A DNA stretch of 64,000 bases, from assembly GCF_030580955.1 (NCBI RefSeq), contig NZ_JAUQON010000005.1, positions 186,001-250,000 on the forward strand, read 5' to 3'. This DNA comes from Hymenobacter convexus (GTDB lineage: Bacteria > Bacteroidota > Bacteroidia > Cytophagales > Hymenobacteraceae). Made by a program: the position numbers and the translations under genes. Below the pieces are notes generated by a model. That model was not told the DNA's origin. It did no database searches and was given only the letters and a program-made list of their open reading frames with translations. Positions 8,601 through 17,396 of the stretch are shown piece after piece; position 1 is the stretch's first letter, and every line of letters begins with the position of its first letter.

Positions 8601-9998
8601 TCACTCAACCTTGCGGCCTTCAGCCCCGGCCTCTTTGCCAATCCAAATCGACTTCTGGTTTACAAATTCCCGAATGCCGAGGTAGGAAAGCTCCCGGCCA
8701 TAGCCGGACTTTTTCACGCCGCCAAAGGGCAGCTCCGGCATCGACTTCACCAGCCCGTTGACGAATACGGCGCCACTTTCAATCCGGCGGGCCATTGCTT
8801 CGCCCTTCTTCGCATCGCCCGTCCACACGGCCGCGCCCAGGCCGAAGCGGGAGTCGTTGGCCAGGCGCACGGCGTCGTCGGCGTTTTTGGCCTCGAGCAC
8901 CAGCGCCACCGGCCCGAAAAATTCTTCGGTGTAAGCGCGCTGGCCGGGCTTAACGTTCGATAAAATCATGGGGCGGAACAGGGCGGTGCCGGGCTTGGCT
9001 TGGCCGCCGTTGAGTTCAACTTTAGCACCCTGCGCCACGGAATCTTCCACCTGTTGGGTGAGCTCGTCGGCCAGGTCGGGGCGGGCCAGGGGGCCGTATT
9101 GCGTGGCCGGGTCGAGCGGGTCGCCGGGGCGGAAGGCGAGGAGGTGGGTTTTCAGCTGGTTGAGAAAATCCTTGAGCACGGGCTTCTCCACGATAAAGCG
9201 CTTGGCAGCGATGCAGCTTTGGCCGCTGTTTATCATGCGGCTTTGGGCAGCGGTTTTGGCGGCCAGGGCCACGTCGGCGTCGGCCAGCACAATGAATGGG
9301 TCGGACCCGCCCAGCTCCAGCACCATTTTCTTGATGTGCTGCCCGGCCAGGGCGCCCACCGTAGCGCCCGCACCCTCGCTGCCGGTGAGGGTGGCGGCGC
9401 GCACCCGGTCGTCGGCCAGCAGCTTTTCCACCTGCTCAGTGCCAATAAGCAAGGTGCGGAAACAAGCCAGCGGCAGCCCCGCGTCGTGAAATATTTTCTC
9501 CAGCGCCAGCGCGCACTGCGGCACGTTGGAAGCGTGCTTGAGCAGGCCCACGTTGCCGGCCATCAGGGCCGGGGCGGCGAAGCGCACCACCTGCCACAAC
9601 GGAAAATTCCAGGGCATGATGGCCAGCACCACGCCCAGCGGCTGGTAGCTGATAAAGCTGCGGCCGGCGTCGGTTTCAATCACTTCGTCGGCCAGAAAGC
9701 CCTCGGCGCGCTCGGCGTAGAAGTCGCAGCAGGTGGCGCACTTCAGAGCTTCGGCGCGGCCGTCGGTCACGGGCTTGCCCATTTCCAGGGCCATAAGGCG
9801 GGCCAGCTCGTCCTGGCGCTCGCGCAGCAGCGCGGCGGCCCGGCGCAATACGCTGGCGCGGTGGGCGAAGGTGGTGGCCCGCCAGTCGGCCGCCGCGCGG
9901 TGCGCCTGGCCGAGAATGCGCTCGGTTTTGGCCCAGCTGAAGGCGGTGAAACGGCGCAGCACGCGCCCGGTGTGGGGGTTGAAGGACTCGATGGGCAT
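8601..9998 (-). CDS. NAD(P)-dependent aldehyde dehydrogenase, succinate-semialdehyde type
   Basis: 465 residues from the ATG at 9998. Motifs: IMPWNFPLWQ, catalytic Glu228 in LELGGSDPF, nucleophile Cys262 in NSGQSCIAAKRF, and the C-terminal PFGGVKKSGYGRELS. The ~455-residue form with FNPHTGRVLR and PFGGVKKSG is the one usually assigned to succinate-semialdehyde dehydrogenases of the GabD/YneI type, but the actual aldehyde cannot be read from the sequence. An upstream in-frame start (10106) adds a proline-rich, non-family extension, so 9998 is preferred. Confidence 0.88.
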   Translation of the reverse strand: MPIESFNPHTGRVLRRFTAFSWAKTERILGQAHRAAADWRATTFAHRASVLRRAAALLRERQDELARLMALEMGKPVTDGRAEALKCATCCDFYAERAEGFLADEVIETDAGRSFISYQPLGVVLAIMPWNFPLWQVVRFAAPALMAGNVGLLKHASNVPQCALALEKIFHDAGLPLACFRTLLIGTEQVEKLLADDRVRAATLTGSEGAGATVGALAGQHIKKMVLELGGSDPFIVLADADVALAAKTAAQSRMINSGQSCIAAKRFIVEKPVLKDFLNQLKTHLLAFRPGDPLDPATQYGPLARPDLADELTQQVEDSVAQGAKVELNGGQAKPGTALFRPMILSNVKPGQRAYTEEFFGPVALVLEAKNADDAVRLANDSRFGLGAAVWTGDAKKGEAMARRIESGAVFVNGLVKSMPELPFGGVKKSGYGRELSYLGIREFVNQKSIWIGKEAGAEGRKVE

Positions 9999-10212
9999 GG
10001 GGGGAGGTAGGGGAGGTGGGGAGTTATGCGGGCGGCCGGGCGCTCCTGTATAACGTTCTTTTTCTATCCCATACTCAACCCCGCGCCGGCTTGTTCGGTT
10101 ACGCACACGGCAGCGGCCGTATACGGCGCTGGCAATTGGCGGGCACCGCCGTATTTTCGTGCGCTTTGCATGATGCCCGTTCCGGCTTCATTTCTCACTT
10201 TCAGTCACTCCC

Positions 10213-10773
10213 GTGTCCGATACATCTTTAATCTCTCTCCCACCCGCCGCCGAGGCGGACCTCGTCCGGCGCCTGCAGGCGCGCGACGAATCGGCCATGA
10301 CGCTGTTCTACGACCGATATTCGGCGGCGCTCTACGGCGTCATTTTCCGCATTGTGAAGGCCGAAGACGAAGCCGAGGACGTGCTGCAGGAAGCGCTGGT
10401 CAAAATCTGGCACGCCTTTGCCAGCTACGACGCCAGCAAGGGCCGCCTCTTCACCTGGGTGCTGAATATTTGCCGAAATCTGAGCATTGATAAAATCCGC
10501 TCACGGCAGCACCGCGTAGGTAGCCGCACTCAGGGACTGGATGATAGTCTGACCGCGCAACGCCAAGCAGCGCCCACGACCTTCCGCCCCGAGCACATCG
10601 GCCTGCAGGAAATCACCCAAAAGCTGGTTCCCGAACAACGGCAGATTATCGACCTACTCTACTTCGAGGGTTTCACCCAAAGTGAAGTGGCGGAGGAGCT
10701 GAACATCCCCTTGGGGACGGTGAAAACCCGTGCCCGCACCGCCATCAAAGTCCTCAGCAAACTTATTCGCTAA
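10213..10773 (+). CDS. ECF-type RNA polymerase sigma factor
   Basis: 186 residues from a GTG start. Region 2 is visible as ESAMTLFYDRYSAALYG, DEAEDVLQEALVKIW and FTWVLNICRNLSIDKIRSRQ. Region 4 shows PEQRQIIDLLYFEGFTQSEVAEELNIPLGTVKTRARTAIK, the helix-turn-helix reading the -35-like element. It recruits RNA polymerase to stress promoters and is held inactive by the anti-sigma factor encoded 7 bases downstream. The last residues of sigma and the GTG of the anti-sigma gene are close enough for translational coupling. Confidence 0.95.
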   Translation: MSDTSLISLPPAAEADLVRRLQARDESAMTLFYDRYSAALYGVIFRIVKAEDEAEDVLQEALVKIWHAFASYDASKGRLFTWVLNICRNLSIDKIRSRQHRVGSRTQGLDDSLTAQRQAAPTTFRPEHIGLQEITQKLVPEQRQIIDLLYFEGFTQSEVAEELNIPLGTVKTRARTAIKVLSKLIR

Positions 10774-10780
10774 TTCAATC

Positions 10781-11689
10781 GTGGAAAACATCCAAGACTA
10801 TATAGAATCGGGCATCCTGGAGCAGTACGCTCTCGGAGAGCTTTCGCCGGCCGAGCAGGCTGCTGTGGAAGCCGAAGCCGCCCGGCACCCGGAGGTTCGC
10901 GAGGAGTTGGCCCAAGTGCAGCAAGCTTTTGGTTTTTACGCCGAAGCCCATTCCATCACGCCTCCGGCCGGCCTGCGCGAGCGGGTGCTCGGCCACGTAA
11001 TGGCCCAAATTGCGGCGCCCTCCGTCACGCCGAATGCCTCCTTGCGTGCCGACGTTGATGCCGCCGCTCAGGCGCCCCGCGCCACGGCCGTCCCGGCCCA
11101 GCCCACTGCTGGTGAAGCCACCGTTCGTCCCTTCACCCCGGCAGCCGAGGCCCCCGCGGCTTCGCGCTCCCTGTGGGCCATGGCTGCTTCGGTGGCCCTG
11201 CTGTTGAGCCTGGGCGTTAATGCTTTGCTGTATTCGCGCTGGAAAGATGCCAGCTCCGAGCTGGTGGCCATGCAGAGCGAGCAGGCGCGCTTTGCCACCA
11301 CCACGCAGGTGGTGCAGCGGCAGCTGGGCGAGCTGCGCCAGGAAAACCAGGTGCTGCGCAACGACGAGTTCAAAGCCGTGGCGCTGGCTGGTACCAAAAC
11401 GGCCCCCACGGCCCACGCCCGCGTGCTTTTCAACGCCGCCACTCACAAAGTGTACGTAGATGTGCGCAGCCTCCCGGCCCTGCCCGCCGGCAAGCAGTAC
11501 CAGCTCTGGGCCCTCGACAAAGGCAAGCCGGTGGATGCCGGCGTGCTCACGGCCAGCACGGCTTCGGGCCAGGGCCTGCAGCCGATGAAAGACATTGCCA
11601 GTGCCCAAACCTTCGCCATGACCGTGGAGCCCGAAGGGGGCAGTGTGAATCCGACGCTGAGCACCATGACGGTAGTTGGCAATATTTAA
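10781..11689 (+). CDS. Anti-sigma factor (RskA-type)
   Basis: 302 residues from the GTG at 10781. The N-terminal part (VENIQDYIESGILEQYALGELSPAEQAAVE) is a zinc-finger-less anti-sigma domain, and one membrane helix follows (SLWAMAASVALLLSLGVNALL). A short coiled-coil-like segment with many Gln/Glu comes next, then the periplasmic RskA domain with KVYVDVRSLPALPAGKQYQLWALD and PVDAGVL. It should bind the sigma factor at the inner membrane and release it on an envelope signal, probably by proteolysis. The gene is directly behind the sigma gene. Confidence 0.9.
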   Translation: MENIQDYIESGILEQYALGELSPAEQAAVEAEAARHPEVREELAQVQQAFGFYAEAHSITPPAGLRERVLGHVMAQIAAPSVTPNASLRADVDAAAQAPRATAVPAQPTAGEATVRPFTPAAEAPAASRSLWAMAASVALLLSLGVNALLYSRWKDASSELVAMQSEQARFATTTQVVQRQLGELRQENQVLRNDEFKAVALAGTKTAPTAHARVLFNAATHKVYVDVRSLPALPAGKQYQLWALDKGKPVDAGVLTASTASGQGLQPMKDIASAQTFAMTVEPEGGSVNPTLSTMTVVGNI

Positions 11690-11745
11690 AGAAACAATGT
11701 GCCTGGCTGAGCGGTAGCATGTCTGCCGCCCCGCGCGTAACTGCC

Positions 11746-11794
11746 AAACCGTTACCGCCCGTTGGCCCGCCCGGCCGATGGGCGGTAATTGTTT
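11746..11794. terminator. Hairpin between anti-sigma and H-NOX genes
   Basis: AAACCGTTACCGCCC (11746-11760) and GGGCGGTAATTGTTT (11780-11794) pair with two mismatches around a GC-rich 19-base loop. It may terminate the sigma operon or regulate the following H-NOX gene. Confidence 0.4.
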
Positions 11795-11825
11795 AACAGC
11801 CCCAACCTCAACCTCTGTTTAGTTT

Positions 11826-12365
11826 ATGCACGGCACCATCCTTACATTGCTAAAACGCTACGTGCAAACCCAATACGACCACAGCACGTGGGTGAAGCTC
11901 ATGGAGCTTTCGGGCCTGGAGCATGTCGAGTTCGACCACAAAACCGTGTACCCCGACGAGCACATTTACGCCCTGGTGGGCCACGCGGCCGAGATGACCG
12001 GCATCCCGGCCGGGGAGCTACACGAGAAATTTGGCGAGTACCTCGTGCCCGACCTCATGTACATGTACCAGAAGCTCCTCAAGCCCGAATGGAAAACGCT
12101 CGACATGCTGGAGCACACCGAGCTGACCATGCACAAGCAGGTGCGCCAGGAACACACCGAGAATTCGCCGCCCGTGCTTGATGTTACGCGCCTGAGCGCC
12201 AATGAGCTGTATATTGACTACGTGTCGCCGCGCCGCATGGGCGGGCTGGCCGTGGGCATTGTGCGCGGCCTAGCTACTTATTACGACGAAGCCGACCGCA
12301 TCGACGTGCAGCCCACCACTACCGAAGACGGCGAGCGGGTGCGAATCCACGTGCGCCGCCGCTAG
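11826..12365 (+). CDS. Stand-alone H-NOX haem nitric-oxide sensor protein
   Basis: 179 residues covering one H-NOX domain. The proximal haem ligand corresponds to His103 (LTMHKQVR), and the propionate-binding YxSxR motif is Tyr132-Ser134-Arg136 (IDYVSPRR); these fall one residue from the positions known in Thermoanaerobacter H-NOX (102, 131, 133, 135). The distal Tyr140 that stabilises O2 in that protein corresponds to Leu141 here, so NO rather than O2 binding is expected. No histidine kinase or cyclic-di-GMP gene is adjacent, so the partner is unknown. It lies in its own transcription unit between two hairpins. Confidence 0.88.
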   Translation: MHGTILTLLKRYVQTQYDHSTWVKLMELSGLEHVEFDHKTVYPDEHIYALVGHAAEMTGIPAGELHEKFGEYLVPDLMYMYQKLLKPEWKTLDMLEHTELTMHKQVRQEHTENSPPVLDVTRLSANELYIDYVSPRRMGGLAVGIVRGLATYYDEADRIDVQPTTTEDGERVRIHVRRR

Positions 12366-12393
12366 CGTAGTTTCGGATATGAAATAAATTAGC

Positions 12394-12491
12394 ACGTCAT
12401 GCTGAGCGAAGCCGAAGCATCTCTACCGCTCCGTTGAGTCGATTGGATTACCACCGCGGTAGAGATGCTTCGGCTTCGCTCAGCATGACGT
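12394..12491. repeat. GTCATGCTGAGCG-class hairpin repeat
   Basis: Arms 12394-12429 and 12456-12491 are perfect 36-base inverted copies. Compared with the copy at 5401 the arm reads GAGCGAAGCCG instead of GAGCGCAGCCG, and the other arm carries the matching change. Located between the H-NOX and AhpD-like genes. Confidence 0.92.
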
Positions 12492-12538
12492 TCTTTATAC
12501 TTTGTTTCAAATACTCACGTTATTCCACCTTCCAAACA

Positions 12539-12871
12539 ATGAGCTCCTACTACAACCCCGCCGACCTGGCTAAATTTGGTAAAATCAGCGACTGGCAGCC
12601 CGAAATGGGCAAGAAGTTCTTTGACTATTACGGCGAAGTATTCAAGGAAGGCGCCCTCACGGAGCGCGAAAAATCCCTGATTGCCTTGGCCGTGGCCCAC
12701 GTGGTGCAGTGCCCGTACTGCATCGACGCTTACACTTCGGATGCGTTGCAAAAAGGGGTGGACGAAGCCGAAATGATGGAAGCCGTGCACGTGGGGGCCG
12801 CCATCAAGGGCGGAGCCACCCTGGTGCACGCCACCATGATGATGAACAAAGCCAAAGAACTGTCCATGTAA
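12539..12871 (+). CDS. AhpD/carboxymuconolactone decarboxylase-like protein (arsenosugar-associated peroxidase-like family)
   Basis: 110 residues. The sequence MSSYYNPADLAKFGKI, GKKFFDYYGEVFKEGALTEREKSLIALAVAHVVQCPYCIDAYT and the CPYC pair (Cys58, Cys61) with AAIKGGATLVHA match a small AhpD-fold family that often accompanies arsenosugar biosynthesis genes. A thiol-based peroxidase or disulfide reductase role is expected from the fold. No ArsM or ArsS gene is visible here, but a rhodanese lipoprotein gene follows 41 bases downstream. The ATG at 12539 is used because upstream in-frame codons lie inside the palindrome. Confidence 0.85.
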   Translation: MSSYYNPADLAKFGKISDWQPEMGKKFFDYYGEVFKEGALTEREKSLIALAVAHVVQCPYCIDAYTSDALQKGVDEAEMMEAVHVGAAIKGGATLVHATMMMNKAKELSM

Positions 12872-12912
12872 GCCGGCGGGCGGGGCCGGTGCTGGCCCCG
12901 CCGCCTCTCGGT

Positions 12913-13449
12913 ATGTATTTCCCCCTTTTTGCCTGTTCGTGCCTGTGCCTGGGGCTGTTTGGCCTGAGCAGCTGCAGCCCCGACGACGCCAGGCGCCCCG
13001 CCGGCTCGTCCTCGGCCTACGATAGCATGCTGCGGCTGCTCTACAAGCACACGGTGCCCACAGTGGCCCCGGCCACGCTGGCGCAGGAAATCAACTCGCC
13101 CACGGCCCCGCTGCTGCTCGATGCCCGCAGCGCGGCCGAATACAACGTGAGCCACCTGCGCGGCGCCGAGCTGGTGCCCTACGATTCGGTGCCCACGGCC
13201 GAGTTTGCGGGCGTGGACCGCAGCCGGCCGGTGGTGGTGTACTGCTCGGTGGGCTACCGCAGCGAGCGGCTCGGCGACCGGCTGCGGGCCCTGGGTTTTG
13301 CCCACGTGCGCAACCTGTACGGCGGTTTGTTCGAGTGGGTGAACGAGGGCTACCCGGTGGTGAATGCGGACGGGCCCACCCACAACGTGCACCCGTACTC
13401 GGCCCTGTGGGGGCCGTGGCTGAAGCGCGGGCGTAAGGCTTACAAGTAG
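12913..13449 (+). CDS. Rhodanese-domain lipoprotein
   Basis: 178 residues. A Cys-rich hydrophobic leader ends in LSSC (Cys21), a lipobox. The rhodanese domain follows with LLLDARSAAEYNVSHLRGA and the active-site loop VVVYCSVGYRSER (Cys111), then LYGGLFEWVNEGYPV. The intact Cys and a six-residue loop suggest sulfurtransferase activity on a sulfur donor in the periplasm. It probably forms an operon with the AhpD-like gene. Several extra cysteines in the leader (Cys8, 10, 12) are lost on signal cleavage. Confidence 0.88.
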   Translation: MYFPLFACSCLCLGLFGLSSCSPDDARRPAGSSSAYDSMLRLLYKHTVPTVAPATLAQEINSPTAPLLLDARSAAEYNVSHLRGAELVPYDSVPTAEFAGVDRSRPVVVYCSVGYRSERLGDRLRALGFAHVRNLYGGLFEWVNEGYPVVNADGPTHNVHPYSALWGPWLKRGRKAYK

Positions 13450-13554
13450 CCACAAGGGGGACTTTTACGACGGCGGTCAATCTGTGGGGGGCTTTTTTCG
13501 CGTATGCATTTGTCGGCCGCGCGGCATTAGCCAAATGAAACGGTGCCTTTCCGA

Positions 13555-13562
13555 TACATTTG
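13555..13562 (+). promoter_or_regulatory. Bacteroidota -7 promoter element
   Basis: TACATTTG matches TAnnTTTG and ends six bases before the ATG at 13569. As at 5534, this suggests a very short leader and decides against the in-frame TTG at 13560, which lies inside the box. Confidence 0.55.
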
Positions 13563-13568
13563 CGGCCA

Positions 13569-14477
13569 ATGCAACTTCCTTACATGCTTCGCTCCCCGCT
13601 TCGAACAGCCTTGCTTCCATTGGTTTTCAGCGCGACGCTGTTGGGCTGCAATGCCCCGTCGAAGGAAAAAGTGGAAAAGCGGGCGCCGGCCTCGGCGCAG
13701 GCGCTGCAGGCGGTGCTGCCCTACTTCGACCAGGGCTGGGCCATGAACAAGCTGTGGGAAGACGGCCTGGCCGAGGTAGCGACCTACGATGCGGAGCGCG
13801 TGATTTACAAGAAGAAGCGCGCGTTCGAGTACACGATGATTACGGTGAAGGAGGAATTTAACCAGGAATTCAACGTCAAAACCGACGACTACAAGCGGAA
13901 TGACTTGTTTCCGGTGATGAAAATCAACCAGTTTTGTTCCATTCCGGCCGACCAGTACCCGTACCACTACCTCACGTCGCTCTTTTTCCGGCGCGACCAG
14001 CCCGTGGCGCTTTATAAGATGACCACCTCCTCGCAGGAGTGGTGCGGCAACACGTTCAAGTCCCTCATCGACGACGGCGTGAACTTCGAAATGTGGTACC
14101 ACTCGTACTGGGACGGCGAGGGCAGTAACAGCCGCGACCTGCGCCGCGACGTGTTTCTGGAGGATGCCTTGCCCTACACCCTGCGCAGCCTGAAATTCGA
14201 CCAAAAACCGGCCTTCGACCTGACGGTGCTCGACCTGCAGCAAACCAACCGCGCCAAGCCGCCCGTGTACTACCAGGCCCACCTGACCACGGCCAAAGCG
14301 CCCGCCGACAAACTAAACCCCGCCGCGTGGCGCGTGACCGTGCAACTGGCGCCAGACAAAGAGAATACGTATTTATTTGCCACAGAATACCCCAATCTGC
14401 TGCTGCGCCAAACCACCTGGGATGGCCGCACCCTGCAGCTTAAAGCGCAGCGCCGGTACGCTTACTGGCCCAAGTAG
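13569..14477 (+). CDS. Lipoprotein of unknown function
   Basis: 302 residues from the ATG at 13569 (a second ATG is at 13584). A signal peptide ends in the lipobox LLGC. The mature part is rich in aromatic residues and has segments such as YFDQGWAMNKLWEDGLAEVATYDAE (shown in part), MTTSSQEWCGNTFK, FEMWYHSYWDGEGSN and LLRQTTWDGRTLQLK, suggesting a beta-rich fold. I do not recognise a function; proteins of this shape are known in Cytophagales as uncharacterised lipoproteins. Its last 38 bases overlap the convergent glycosyltransferase gene. Confidence 0.75.
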   Translation: MQLPYMLRSPLRTALLPLVFSATLLGCNAPSKEKVEKRAPASAQALQAVLPYFDQGWAMNKLWEDGLAEVATYDAERVIYKKKRAFEYTMITVKEEFNQEFNVKTDDYKRNDLFPVMKINQFCSIPADQYPYHYLTSLFFRRDQPVALYKMTTSSQEWCGNTFKSLIDDGVNFEMWYHSYWDGEGSNSRDLRRDVFLEDALPYTLRSLKFDQKPAFDLTVLDLQQTNRAKPPVYYQAHLTTAKAPADKLNPAAWRVTVQLAPDKENTYLFATEYPNLLLRQTTWDGRTLQLKAQRRYAYWPK

Positions 14478-15804
14478 CGCGCAGCTCCCAGGCCAGCACG
14501 GCGTACGTGCCCGCATATTCCAGCGCCACCAGCCAAAGGTTTTCGGAGTAAGCGGACGTTTGGTAGGCGGCGTAGGAGAGGACGGCCAGCCCGCCCCACA
14601 CCCGGGCGTAGCGAAAGTGCGTGAGCGTGCTCAGGCCCACCAGCAGCGTGAGGTACCAGGGGTGCACGGTGGTGGCCGCCGCATAGTAGGCCGTGAGCAT
14701 GAGCAGCAGCGTCGGTACCAGTGAAGCCAGCTCCCGGCGCCGCTCCCGCCAGGCCAGCGCCAGGCCCGCCAGCCCGCTCAGGATGGCCAGACCAGGGCCG
14801 ATAATGGCAATCTGGTTGTAGGTGGTGAGCCAGATGCCGATGGGCCGCAGCAGGTAGTAAAGGCTGGCATTAAACTCGAAGCTGCGGAAGTAAAGCTTGA
14901 GGCTGCGGGCGATATTGATAAATAAATCAACCGATAAGAACGGCCCGAACAGCAGCGCCACCGTGCCCAGGCACAGCGCCGCGTAGGCCGCGAAGCGCCG
15001 CCCGCCCAGCCGCCGCACCAGCAGCGGCAGCACCAGCAGCGGCAGCAGCTTGGTGGCCACGCCCAGCCCCAGCGCCACCGCCGAACCGGCCCATTTCTGC
15101 CGGCTCAGGAGCCAAATTGCCAGCAGAATAAAGCCGAACACCAGCCCCTCAAAATGCAGGTTGCCGGTGAGCTCCACCACGACCAGCGGGTGCAGCAGGT
15201 AGCTCAGCGCGCGGCGCGCCGGCCAGCCCAGCGCGGGCAGCAGGGCCAGCAGGAGCCACGCCGTGCCCACTTCCGCCGCCAGAATAACCACGCGCAGGCA
15301 GGCCGCAAAACCCGCATCGGAAGTCGGAAACAACTTGGCGGCGGTGCCGAATACGAACTGGCAGATGGGCGGATACACGGAGTAGTAGTGCGGCGAGTTG
15401 AGCTGCCGGTACAGCTGCTGCAACTCGGGCAGCACGGCGGCGCGGGCGGCTTCGCGGGGCACGGCGGTGCGGGCGCCGTCGGCAATGAGCTCATCGGGCC
15501 GGAAACGGAAGGGGTTCACGCCGTTGGCCACCAGCAGGCCGTCCCAGCGGAAACGGTAAAGGTCGTCGGACAGGGCGGGCATGGCGGGCAGCCACAGCAG
15601 CCGGAACATCAGTGCCGCGCCCAGCCCCCAGCGCAGCGGCAGCCGCGTGCGCAACAGCCACCAATACGCCAGCCCCGCCACCGCAAACAGCCCCACCAGC
15701 TGCCCAAATTGCACCCGTGGCGTGGCGTAGGCCAGCGCCGCGTAGGCCGCGCCCGACAGCAGCAGCGCCGCGCATTGCGAAAGCGAAGGAAGCTTAACGG
15801 GCAT
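14440..15804 (-). CDS. Polytopic membrane glycosyltransferase (GT87 / mannosyltransferase-like)
   Basis: 454 residues with about ten to twelve hydrophobic segments. The first external loop contains SDDLYRFRWDG and NPFRFRPDE, a motif typical of GT-C enzymes that use a polyprenyl-phosphate sugar, and YYSVYPPICQFVFG follows. It probably transfers a hexose on the periplasmic side of the inner membrane. The ATG at 15804 lies inside the end of the preceding GT2 gene (11-base overlap), which implies translational coupling and rules out a longer frame starting at 15912. The 3' end overlaps the convergent lipoprotein gene. Confidence 0.82.
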   Translation of the reverse strand: MPVKLPSLSQCAALLLSGAAYAALAYATPRVQFGQLVGLFAVAGLAYWWLLRTRLPLRWGLGAALMFRLLWLPAMPALSDDLYRFRWDGLLVANGVNPFRFRPDELIADGARTAVPREAARAAVLPELQQLYRQLNSPHYYSVYPPICQFVFGTAAKLFPTSDAGFAACLRVVILAAEVGTAWLLLALLPALGWPARRALSYLLHPLVVVELTGNLHFEGLVFGFILLAIWLLSRQKWAGSAVALGLGVATKLLPLLVLPLLVRRLGGRRFAAYAALCLGTVALLFGPFLSVDLFINIARSLKLYFRSFEFNASLYYLLRPIGIWLTTYNQIAIIGPGLAILSGLAGLALAWRERRRELASLVPTLLLMLTAYYAAATTVHPWYLTLLVGLSTLTHFRYARVWGGLAVLSYAAYQTSAYSENLWLVALEYAGTYAVLAWELRATWASKRTGAAL

Positions 15805-17257
15805 GGCGCACCGAATAGTAGAAAATGGCTGCGAACCCCACCGTGAGCAAGGTGTGAAAGGGCAGCAGCCCGAAATCATCAAAATAGATGCCCGCGCCCA
15901 GCCCAAAGGCAAAGTACGCCGCCAGCAACCCCTCCAACGCCACCAGCGGGCCCACGCCGCCCGTGCGGTAGCGCCGCCGCCGGGCCACGGGCGCGGTGCC
16001 AGCCTTGGGCGTCCGCACGAAGGGCGTGCGGCGGCCCAGCCAGCCCAGTATTACGGCCCGGGCATTGTGCAGGGCCAGGCCCATCGACACCGACAGAAAC
16101 AGCAGGAAGAAGCCCGGGTAGCGCCACAGCGGCTTGTCGGGGTGGGCCAGGCGCCAGGCCGAATAGTAGTAGTAGATGAGCGGCGTGAACCCCACCAGAA
16201 ACACCGATGCCAGCTGGAAAACCACCTTGTATTCGTGAAACTGCGCCCGCACGAACACCAGCGGTACGCTCAGCAACGCCATGAGCATGATGACGATGTA
16301 GACGCTGCTGTTGAGCAGGTGGAAGGTGGCCTGCAGCTTCACGGCCAGCGGCTGCCGGGAGCGCCACATGGGGCCGAGGTGCTTGTGGGCGGTTTCGGCC
16401 GCGCCCTTGGTCCAGCGGAACTGCTGCGACTTGAGGGCGTCCATCACCGCCGGCAACTCGGCGGGTGCCACTATTTCGGGGCGGTACACGAAGCGCCAGC
16501 CGCGCAGCTGGGCGCGGTAACTCAGGTCGAGGTCTTCGGTGAGGGTGTCGGTGTGCCAGCCGCCGGCATCGTCGATACAGGCGCGCCGCCACACGCCGCC
16601 GGTGCCGTTGAAATTGATGAAAAAGCCGGCAAAGGTGCGGCCCACCTGCTCGATGAGAAAGTGGGCATCGAGCCCAAAGGCCTGCAGGCGCGTGAGCAAG
16701 GACTCGTTCTCATTGAGGTGGCCCCAGCGCGTTTGCACCACGCCGATTTTTTCATCCTGCAAAAAATACGGAATGGTGCGCCGCAGGAAATCGGCTTCGG
16801 GCACGAAATCGGCGTCGAAAATGGCCACGAATTCGCCGTCGGTTTCTTCCAGGCCGTGGCGGAGGGCGCCGGCTTTGTAGCCCTCGCGGCTGGGGCGGCG
16901 CACGTGGCTGATGCGCAGGCCCCGGGCGGTGTGGTAGGCCACGCGGGCGGCGGCCAGGCCAATGGTGGCGTCGGTAGAGTCATCGAGCACCTGAATGTGC
17001 AGCAAATCAGCCGGGTAGTCGAGGGCGGCGGTGGCATCAATGACGCGCTCTACCACGTTCTGCTCATTGTAAAGCGGCAGCTGCACCGTGACGCGCGGCC
17101 ACGCGGCGGGCACCGGCGGGAGCGGGGCCGGCGGGGCCGCGTTGGCGCGCCGCGCCAGCCGCGTGAGCTGCCACTGGCCCAGGCTAAACCCCAGAATAAA
17201 CAGCAGGCACAGGCCGTAAACCACCACCAGCAAAATGGGCAGAACCGGCATCAGCAA
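15794..17257 (-). CDS. Membrane-bound processive-type family 2 glycosyltransferase
   Basis: 487 residues. One N-terminal membrane helix is followed by a GT-A domain with DDSTD (92-96), DAD (148-150), TEDLD (240-244) and QQFRW (278-282), the D,D,D,QxxRW set of cellulose-synthase-like enzymes. Several C-terminal membrane helices follow. The order of motifs and PSREGYKAGALRHGL resemble CslA/glucomannan-type synthases. The donor should be a nucleotide sugar in the cytoplasm and the product a polysaccharide or glycolipid. It starts a two-gene unit with the GT87-like gene. Confidence 0.88.
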   Translation of the reverse strand: MLMPVLPILLVVVYGLCLLFILGFSLGQWQLTRLARRANAAPPAPLPPVPAAWPRVTVQLPLYNEQNVVERVIDATAALDYPADLLHIQVLDDSTDATIGLAAARVAYHTARGLRISHVRRPSREGYKAGALRHGLEETDGEFVAIFDADFVPEADFLRRTIPYFLQDEKIGVVQTRWGHLNENESLLTRLQAFGLDAHFLIEQVGRTFAGFFINFNGTGGVWRRACIDDAGGWHTDTLTEDLDLSYRAQLRGWRFVYRPEIVAPAELPAVMDALKSQQFRWTKGAAETAHKHLGPMWRSRQPLAVKLQATFHLLNSSVYIVIMLMALLSVPLVFVRAQFHEYKVVFQLASVFLVGFTPLIYYYYSAWRLAHPDKPLWRYPGFFLLFLSVSMGLALHNARAVILGWLGRRTPFVRTPKAGTAPVARRRRYRTGGVGPLVALEGLLAAYFAFGLGAGIYFDDFGLLPFHTLLTVGFAAIFYYSVRHAR

Positions 17258-17292
17258 GCGAGGAGGGGAGAAATTGGCAACATTAAAACGCT

Positions 17293-17379
17293 TGTCATCC
17301 GGAGCGCAGCGAAGGACCTTATCCCGTTGAAAAAACTAACTCGAACGTGAGAAGGTCCTTCGCTGCGCTCAGGATGACA
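17293..17379. repeat. TGTCATCC...GAAGGACCTT-class hairpin repeat
   Basis: Arms 17293-17320 and 17352-17379 pair over 28 bases with one mismatch. It shares the outer GTCAT and the GAGCGCAGCGAAG part with the other copies but ends in GGACCTT rather than GCATCTC, a distinct subclass. Lies between two glycosyltransferase genes on the same strand. Confidence 0.88.
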
Positions 17380-17396
17380 GATACTTATGAAGCGCA

